Position numbers and translations under genes: made by a program. A stretch of 19,542 nt of DNA. Origin: JBEAOO01 sp041164825. GTDB lineage: Bacteria; Pseudomonadota; Gammaproteobacteria; Burkholderiales; Burkholderiaceae_C. Position 1 is the first letter of the stretch, and the number at the start of each line of letters is the position of its first letter. The DNA lies in NCBI GenBank assembly GCA_041164825.1, contig JBEAOO010000240.1, positions 1 through 19,542 on the forward strand. Direction: 5' to 3'. Positions 15,365-19,542 of this stretch are shown piece by piece. The notes below the pieces were generated by a model. The model was not told the origin of the DNA. It made no database searches and worked only from the letters and a program-made list of their open reading frames with translations.

Positions 15365-15451
15365 AGGGCTGTCGGGCCGCCGTCTGTGGGCTGAGCCTCA
15401 CACGCCTTGGCGCTTGAGGGCATCCACAGTGCGACAAGGACGCCGGTCCCG

Positions 15452-15484
15452 GCACCTGTGCGAACCGCATTCGCAGGCCGGTGC
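15452..15484. repeat. Small hairpin next to the paired elements
   Basis: GCACC (15452-15456) / GGTGC (15480-15484) outside, and TGCGAA (15459-15464) / TTCGCA (15470-15475) inside, with loop CCGCA. It shares the short word CCGCATTCG with the left arm of the adjacent larger hairpin, so it may be a decayed or partial relative. Confidence 0.5.
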
Positions 15485-15487
15485 TCG

Positions 15488-15582
15488 GAGCGCTGTGCCG
15501 CATTCGCTTTGCTCCGTGTCCTCCACCGGCCTGCGGCCGGCTCCCCCTTTTACCTGCGCAAAACGAATGCGGCACAGCGCTC
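15488..15582. repeat. Structured repeat element E1 (long hairpin with internal boxes)
   Basis: A 25-base outer arm (15488-15512) pairs with 15558-15582 with one mismatch; the outermost 19 bp are perfect. Inside, reading plus strand: box 1 TGCTCCGTGTCCTCC (15510-15524), a small GC hairpin CCGGCC-TGC-GGCCGG (15526-15540), and box 2 CCCCCTTTTACCTGCGCA (15543-15560). Both boxes recur in reverse complement in element E2, while the stems do not. There is no coding potential of note. Confidence 0.8.
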
Positions 15583-15632
15583 CCTGAACCCGTGGTGGCA
15601 CGCCACGTCGACGCATACCGCGGTGTGTGCAC

Positions 15633-15737
15633 GGGCGGTGATGGGCCGGGCCGATGTGCGCAGGTAAAGGGGGAATGGGCCGACCGAAGGGAGGACCAGG
15701 AGGACACGGAGCACATCGGCCCGGCCCATCGCCGCCC
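15633..15737. repeat. Structured repeat element E2 (inverted relative of E1 with a different stem)
   Basis: A 27-base outer arm (15633-15659) pairs with 15711-15737 with one mismatch (a possible G-U). The inside carries the reverse complements of the E1 boxes: box 2 as TGCGCAGGTAAAGGGGG (15657-15673, one A fewer) and box 1 as GGAGGACACGGAGCA (15699-15713, perfect). The stem sequence and the central part differ from E1. Confidence 0.8.
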
Positions 15738-15882
15738 TCGCGCCGACCATCGAACGGGACACTGCCGATCGGGAGCCGCCCTCAGTCCCAGGGCACCAGC
15801 CCGCCGAGCATGGCCCTTGCCGCCTGCTGCGTTCTGGATGCCTCCGAGCGGGAAGGCACCTGAGCAGCCGAGCGGCTGGGCC

Positions 15883-18438
15883 TCACACAGCCGCGTTGCG
15901 CAGCGTGTGCATCACCGGCCGGCGCAGCACCTCACGCAGGCCCCACCAGCCCGCGGCCCAGGCCAGCAACGCGCCCAGCAGCATGCCGGCCAGCGGCACC
16001 CAGGGCGAGGGGTTCCAGCGGAACTCGAACACATACACCGCCAAGGCCCAGCCCACGGCCACCGCCGCCAGCGAGGCCAAAAAGCCCGCCAGCGCGCCCA
16101 CGCCCAACAACTCGGCGCGCTGCACCTGCGCCAGCAAACGGCCGCTGGCGCCGAGCGCACGCATCACCGCAAACTCGCGGGCGCGCAACTCGCGCGTGGC
16201 CGTGACGGCCGAGAACAGCACCACCAAACCGGCCGCGAGCGTGAAGCCAAACAGCGCCTCCACCGCGCGGATCACCTGGTCCAACACGCGCTGCACCTCG
16301 CCAATCGAGGCCGAGACATCGACGTTGGTGATGTTGGGGAAGTCGTGGCTGAGGGTTTTGTCAAACGCGGCCGCGCGCGCATCGGGCGCACGGAAGGCCG
16401 AGATGTAGCTCAGCGGCAATTCGGGCATGGCGCTGCGCGGAAACATCACAAAAAAGTTGACCCGCATCGAGGCCCAATCGACCTTGCGCAGGCTGGTGAT
16501 GCGGCCATCCACACGCTGGCCGGCCACGTCAAAGTGCAGTGTGTCGCCGAGTTTGAGGCCCAGGGTGGTGGCCAGGCCTTCTTCCACGCTCAGACCATCG
16601 ACCTCTTCGGGCACCCAGGCGCCACCGGTGAGCTCGTTGTGGGCCGGCAGTTGCGCGGCGTGGCTGAGGTTGAACTCACGGTCGACCAGGCGGCGGGCGC
16701 GGTCGTCGCTGAGCTGCTCGGGCACCACCGCGGCGTTGTTGATGGCCACCAGGCGGCCGCGGATCATCGGATACCAGTCGTAGTGCGCCACACCGCCGGC
16801 CTGCAGCGCTTGCTGAAACGGCTCGCTTTGCTCGGGCTGGATGTTGATGACAAAGCGGTTCGGTGCATCGGGCGGCGTGGCCTGGCGCCAGGCGGCAATC
16901 AGGTCGGTGCGCAACAGCACCAGCAGCACCAGTGCCAGCAAACCGACGCTGAGCGAGGTGATTTGCAGCACCGCAAAACCCGGCCGCGCCGCCACCTGTC
17001 GCGTGGCCAACAACAGCCAACGCGGCGCGCTGGCCTCGGGCACCAAGCGCGGCAGCAGCGTCACCGCCGCCCAGCCCAGCAGCGCAAACAGCGCCACCGC
17101 GGCGGCAAAACCGCCCACCGCGATCAGGCCCAACTTGAGGTCGTTGGACACCGCCAGCAGCAGCGCCGCAAAACCCAGCGCGCCGGCCGCCAACACGCCA
17201 AATGAGGCGGCCTTCAAGCTGCCCAAATCGCGCCGCAACACGCGCAGCGGCGGCACGCGCGCGAGCTGCAACACTGGCGGCAGGCCAAAGCCGAGCAGCA
17301 GCGTCATGCCCACGCCCAGGCCCAGCAGCGCGGGCGCCAGCGTGGCCGGCGGCAGCGCGGCATTCACCAAGCCGGCCAGCAGCCACACAAACACATGGTG
17401 CGACACCCAGCCCAGCAGCACACCCGCCGCGCTGGCGATCAGCCCGACCATGGCAAACGACATCGCGTACTGCCCGGCCATGCGCGCTTGCGATTGGCCG
17501 AGCACGCGCAGCATCGCGCAGTCGTCCAGATGGCGTTGCGCAAAATCACGCGCCGCAATCGCCACAGCCACCGCGCACAGCAGCGCCGCGAGCAAGGCCA
17601 CGAGGTGCAAAAACTGGCTGGCGCGGTCGAGCGTGGCACGCATCTCGGGCCGGCCGGTATCGAGCGCTTCCACACGCAGGCCGCGCACTTTGGCCGCCTC
17701 GGCCTCGGCCCAGACGCTGAAGTCGCGCACGGCAACGTCGTTGTTGAGGGCCGTGGCCACGGCCAGCTTGTAGCTCACGCGGCTGGCGGGTTGCACCAAG
17801 CCGGTGGCCGCCAGGTCGGCCTCGTTGAGCATCACGCGTGGCGAAAAGCTCATGAAGCCCGCACCCCGGTCGGGCTCGATCAGGATGATGCGGGCGATCT
17901 TCAGCTCGGCATCGCCCAGCAGCAGCGCATCGCCCACCTTCAAGGTCAGCGCATCCAACACGGCTGCATCGGCCCACACCGTGCCAGCGGCTGGCGCCTG
18001 GGTCAGGTCCTCTTCACTGCCTGCCGTGCCCATGCTCACCCGCAAGCGGCCGCGCAGCGGGTAGCCCGCGCTCACCGCCTTCACGCTCACCAAGCGCGTG
18101 GCGCCGCCCTGCGCATCGGTGGCGCGCGCCATGCTCGGGAAGGTCGCCATGCGCGCCGTCAACAGGCCGCGGCGCGCCGCCTCGGTGGCGAACAGCGCAG
18201 GCGCGGGCTGGTCGCTGCTGAGCACCGCATCGCCGCCCATCAGCGAGCGCGCGTCCCGCGCCAAACCGTGGTTGAGCCGATCGGCGAAAAACGCCACCGC
18301 CGTGAGCGCCGCCACCGCCAGCGTCACCGCCAGCATCAGCAGCCGCAACTCACCCGCCCGGAAGTCGCGCTGCGCTTGGCGCCAGGCGAGGCGCCAGAGG
18401 GGGGCTTGGGTGGGTGCGGTGGCGGACGGTGCGGTCAT
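15883..18438 (-). CDS. FtsX-family ABC transporter permease (YbbP-like)
   Basis: Large membrane protein of 851 residues. TM1 about 33-52 followed by a large periplasmic domain (about 53-265), a first FtsX core of three membrane segments (about 270-390), a middle block of membrane segments, a second large periplasmic domain, and a second FtsX core near the C-terminus (about 730-850) with the typical RELRAREFAVMRALGAS coupling loop. This matches the YbbP/predicted lysophospholipase L1-linked permease type rather than the shorter MacB or LolC/E. These permeases work with a separate ATPase (YbbA/LolD-like), but no such gene is in the window. Start at 18438 (MTAPSATAP) just before the conserved N-terminus; the ribosome site is weak. 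The open frame upstream of this start is not conserved-looking. Confidence 0.88.
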   Translation of the reverse strand: MTAPSATAPTQAPLWRLAWRQAQRDFRAGELRLLMLAVTLAVAALTAVAFFADRLNHGLARDARSLMGGDAVLSSDQPAPALFATEAARRGLLTARMATFPSMARATDAQGGATRLVSVKAVSAGYPLRGRLRVSMGTAGSEEDLTQAPAAGTVWADAAVLDALTLKVGDALLLGDAELKIARIILIEPDRGAGFMSFSPRVMLNEADLAATGLVQPASRVSYKLAVATALNNDVAVRDFSVWAEAEAAKVRGLRVEALDTGRPEMRATLDRASQFLHLVALLAALLCAVAVAIAARDFAQRHLDDCAMLRVLGQSQARMAGQYAMSFAMVGLIASAAGVLLGWVSHHVFVWLLAGLVNAALPPATLAPALLGLGVGMTLLLGFGLPPVLQLARVPPLRVLRRDLGSLKAASFGVLAAGALGFAALLLAVSNDLKLGLIAVGGFAAAVALFALLGWAAVTLLPRLVPEASAPRWLLLATRQVAARPGFAVLQITSLSVGLLALVLLVLLRTDLIAAWRQATPPDAPNRFVINIQPEQSEPFQQALQAGGVAHYDWYPMIRGRLVAINNAAVVPEQLSDDRARRLVDREFNLSHAAQLPAHNELTGGAWVPEEVDGLSVEEGLATTLGLKLGDTLHFDVAGQRVDGRITSLRKVDWASMRVNFFVMFPRSAMPELPLSYISAFRAPDARAAAFDKTLSHDFPNITNVDVSASIGEVQRVLDQVIRAVEALFGFTLAAGLVVLFSAVTATRELRAREFAVMRALGASGRLLAQVQRAELLGVGALAGFLASLAAVAVGWALAVYVFEFRWNPSPWVPLAGMLLGALLAWAAGWWGLREVLRRPVMHTLRNAAV

Positions 18439-19294
18439 CCGCTGAAGGTACACCAAGCTGAACCCTGGAGGCCGTGGCCGGGGCAGAAGACCTTGGTGAA
18501 GGCGGATGAACCGGGCCCCGGCCACGCTTGGGCTGCGCCCACAAAAAAGCCCCGCGCGGTGCGGGGCTGAGAGACGAGCGGCAGGAAGCGCCAGGCCCCC
18601 CCACGCCAAATGGTGCGTCGGCCAGCGGTGCGCCATCGCGGGTCTGCGCTTCCCAACGCGAGATCACGGTGCCGTTGGTGGCTGGCGCGGTGAAGCCCAT
18701 GTGGACCTCGCACCCCTCGCACGGCAGCAGGTCGGGCAACGGCATGTCGACGGCGTCGGCGCGCAAGTGGTCTGCCGCATACAGCGGCTCGCCTGTGCGC
18801 TTGGAGATGACCACCAGGCGCTGATCCAGGCACACCAGTTTCAACCCCTGCCACGCCCGCGCGCTGTGGTTGCGCACCCGCCAAGATTTGGTGAACACCG
18901 AGCCGGGCGCCACCAACGCACCGTCGGGAAAGTTGATGTCCTCCACATTGGGCGAGCGCGCAGCGTTCATCTTCACGTCGATGCGCATGGGCACGACCAC
19001 GTTGCAAAACAAGCCTTCAATCAACCAGGCGGGATGCACGCGCAGCGCATGGCCCAGGCGCAAAAAAGTGTTCATCGACGGCATGGTGTTGTCGCCGCGG
19101 GATGAAAACTGCAGCGTGGTTTCCAGCGTTTGGCGCGACAACTCGGCCTTCTTGGCGAGTTGCAATTTGTTGAGGCCAAGCTGCTCGGCGCGCTGCAGGA
19201 TGCGCTGCGCAAACTCTGAAACGCTGTGCTGCGTGCCCAAGCCAATGCCGCGGCGGCTGAGGTCTTCCGAGCTGGGGGCTCTCACTGTGCGCAT
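18350..19294 (-). CDS. XRE-type HTH protein with NBR1-type Ig-like domain; frame runs through a terminator
   Basis: The ORF is 314 residues as an open frame, but the protein-like part ends near residue 231. Residues about 24-90 form an XRE/HTH_3-like DNA-binding domain (SVSEFAQRILQRAEQLGLNK, then LAKKAELSRQTLETTL). Residues about 105-231 resemble the NBR1-type Ig-like domain (FPDGALVAPGSVFTKSWRVRN, then GFTAPATNGTVISRWE and DAPFGV). After a run of seven G (18602-18596, minus strand) the sequence becomes low-complexity and crosses a rho-independent terminator at codons about 243-251. No frame has a stop before that terminator; this frame stops at 18350, inside the ABC permease gene, and another at 18435 within an ATGA overlapping the permease start. 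Either the mRNA is stop-less, or a frameshift or sequence error lies in the G run. Start at 19294 has no Shine-Dalgarno, only an A-rich leader. Confidence 0.72.
   Translation of the reverse strand: MRTVRAPSSEDLSRRGIGLGTQHSVSEFAQRILQRAEQLGLNKLQLAKKAELSRQTLETTLQFSSRGDNTMPSMNTFLRLGHALRVHPAWLIEGLFCNVVVPMRIDVKMNAARSPNVEDINFPDGALVAPGSVFTKSWRVRNHSARAWQGLKLVCLDQRLVVISKRTGEPLYAADHLRADAVDMPLPDLLPCEGCEVHMGFTAPATNGTVISRWEAQTRDGAPLADAPFGVGGPGASCRSSLSPAPRGAFLWAQPKRGRGPVHPPSPRSSAPATASRVQLGVPSADDRTVRHRTHPSPPLAPRLAPSAARLPGG
18543..18568 (-). terminator. Rho-independent terminator inside the HTH/NBR1 reading frame
   Basis: Minus strand: AGCCCCGC (18568-18561), loop ACCGC, GCGGGGCT (18555-18548), then a run of six T (18548-18543, the first being the last stem base). 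This is an 8-bp all-GC-rich stem with a good T-run. It should end the transcript from 19294 about 105 bases before the permease start, so the permease would need its own promoter between 18543 and 18438; I see none. Confidence 0.85.
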
Positions 19295-19345
19295 TGTTTG
19301 TATTTGTTTTGTTGGTCTTGCCGCGCCGCAGGCTGCGCGTTCCGC

Positions 19346-19380
19346 GCACCACGCACCACGCGCCACGCGCCACGCGCCCC
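19346..19380. repeat. Five tandem heptamers (GCRCCAC)
   Basis: GCACCAC twice, GCGCCAC twice and one GCGCCCC follow each other without gaps. The array lies 52 bases upstream of the HTH/NBR1 start, within its leader or promoter region, and could vary in copy number. Confidence 0.8.
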
Positions 19381-19384
19381 ACCC

Positions 19385-19405
19385 ACGCTGAACGAACGCT
19401 GAACG
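19385..19405. repeat. Tandem 11-mer (ACGCTGAACGA)
   Basis: ACGCTGAACGA at 19385-19395 followed by ACGCTGAACG at 19396-19405, directly after the heptamer array. A simple tandem duplication. Confidence 0.65.
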
Positions 19406-19477
19406 CCGCCAAACCCGAAGAATTGCACACAAGATCAAGAATTCCCTGCGCGCCCGCTACATTCGTCGCTCTGTTTC

Positions 19478-19500
19478 GTAAATTTTTGTGAATTTACACA
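19478..19500. promoter_or_regulatory. AT-rich palindromic operator candidate between divergent genes
   Basis: GTAAATT-N6-AATTTAC (19478-19497) is a perfect 7+7 inverted repeat in a sharply AT-rich island within very GC-rich DNA. A second inverted repeat, TGTG-N6-CACA (19487-19500), overlaps it. It lies 3-25 bases before the possible plus-strand start at 19504 and about 185 bases upstream of the HTH/NBR1 start. It could be an operator for the HTH protein or a neighbour; the binding protein is not known. Confidence 0.5.
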
Positions 19501-19503
19501 CCC

Positions 19504-19542
19504 ATGTCATCGTTCCCAGCTGATTTGCACCCCCTGCCGTCG
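19504..19542 (+). CDS. Possible start of a plus-strand gene, cut by the right edge
   Basis: ATG at 19504 opens 13 codons (MSSFPADLHPLPS) to the window end. There is no Shine-Dalgarno, and the palindrome above sits directly before it. The composition fits the local coding bias, but 13 residues are too few to assign a family or be sure it is a gene. Confidence 0.35.
   Translation, partial: MSSFPADLHPLPS

Larger units (their letters stand above)
15389..15888. repeat. Near-perfect 15-bp direct repeats bracketing the gene-free hairpin region
   Basis: GGCTGAGCCTCACAC (15389-15403) and GGCTGGGCCTCACAC (15874-15888) match at 14 of 15 positions in the same orientation, 485 bases apart. The second copy overlaps the stop codon of the ABC permease gene. 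Apart from the hairpins listed separately, the 15357-15882 stretch contains no recognisable gene; open frames there are created by the repeats and GC bias. The 15738-15873 part shows nothing I can identify. Confidence 0.4.

Noticed and set aside
15770..15882. Possible SRP (4.5S) RNA or other small RNA in the gene-free stretch
   Set aside because: The expected SRP core (a GGAAGGAAGCAGCC-like stretch) is absent on both strands, and no long paired rod is visible.
15481..17205. 574-codon plus-strand open frame across the hairpin region and the permease gene
   Set aside because: It begins in the repeat elements and continues antisense to the FtsX-family gene; the sequence is Arg/Gln/His-rich low complexity with no recognisable domain.

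Overview
The window is GC-rich, densely coded bacterial DNA. The codon bias (G or C at nearly every third position) and the protein types point to a motile betaproteobacterium, most likely Comamonadaceae (Hydrogenophaga / Acidovorax / Rhodoferax-like). The taxon is an inference from gene style and content, not from a marker gene.

Layout. (1) 1-1613, minus: a two-component pair, a receiver-plus-histidine-kinase protein followed with a 4-base overlap by a NarL/FixJ-type response regulator cut by the left edge. (2) 1691-14492, plus: one long chemotaxis operon. It opens with a near-consensus flagellar sigma-28 (FliA-type) promoter and closes with a strong rho-independent terminator. Gene order is a short CheZ-like protein, cheY, cheA, MCP1, cheW, MCP2, a secreted single-Cache protein, MCP3, MCP4 and MCP5. 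The five receptors share an almost identical cytoplasmic signalling domain but have unrelated sensory ends: periplasmic helical domains in 1, 2, 3 and 5, and a six-segment His-containing membrane module in 4. Only MCP1 ends in DWETF, the CheR/CheB docking type of tail. No cheR, cheB or cheD is present. (3) 14515-15364, minus: a UPF0016/TMEM165-type manganese exporter preceded by a yybP-ykoY (Mn2+) riboswitch. (4) 15357-15882: a gene-free stretch with a cluster of hairpins. Two of these share the same internal boxes but have completely different, self-complementary stems. (5) 15883-18438, minus: a large FtsX-family ABC permease without an adjacent ATPase. (6) 18350-19294, minus: an XRE helix-turn-helix protein with an NBR1-type Ig-like domain. 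Its reading frame runs through a rho-independent terminator without meeting a stop. (7) 19295-19542: a divergent regulatory region with short tandem repeats and an AT-rich palindrome, then the possible start of a plus-strand gene.

How the genes work together. Receptors MCP1-5, and perhaps the free Cache protein, feed CheA/CheW. CheA phosphorylates CheY, and the first gene of the operon probably dephosphorylates CheY-P, since it carries a CheZ-like D-x3-Q active-site pattern and a CheZ-like C-terminal tail. The FliA-type promoter ties the set to flagellar assembly. Receptor methylation enzymes must be encoded elsewhere.

The items most worth a second look are the two hairpin elements at 15488-15737, the stop-less reading frame through the terminator near 18548, the Mn riboswitch with mutually exclusive downstream pairings, the short CheZ-like protein, and the unusual membrane sensor of MCP4.
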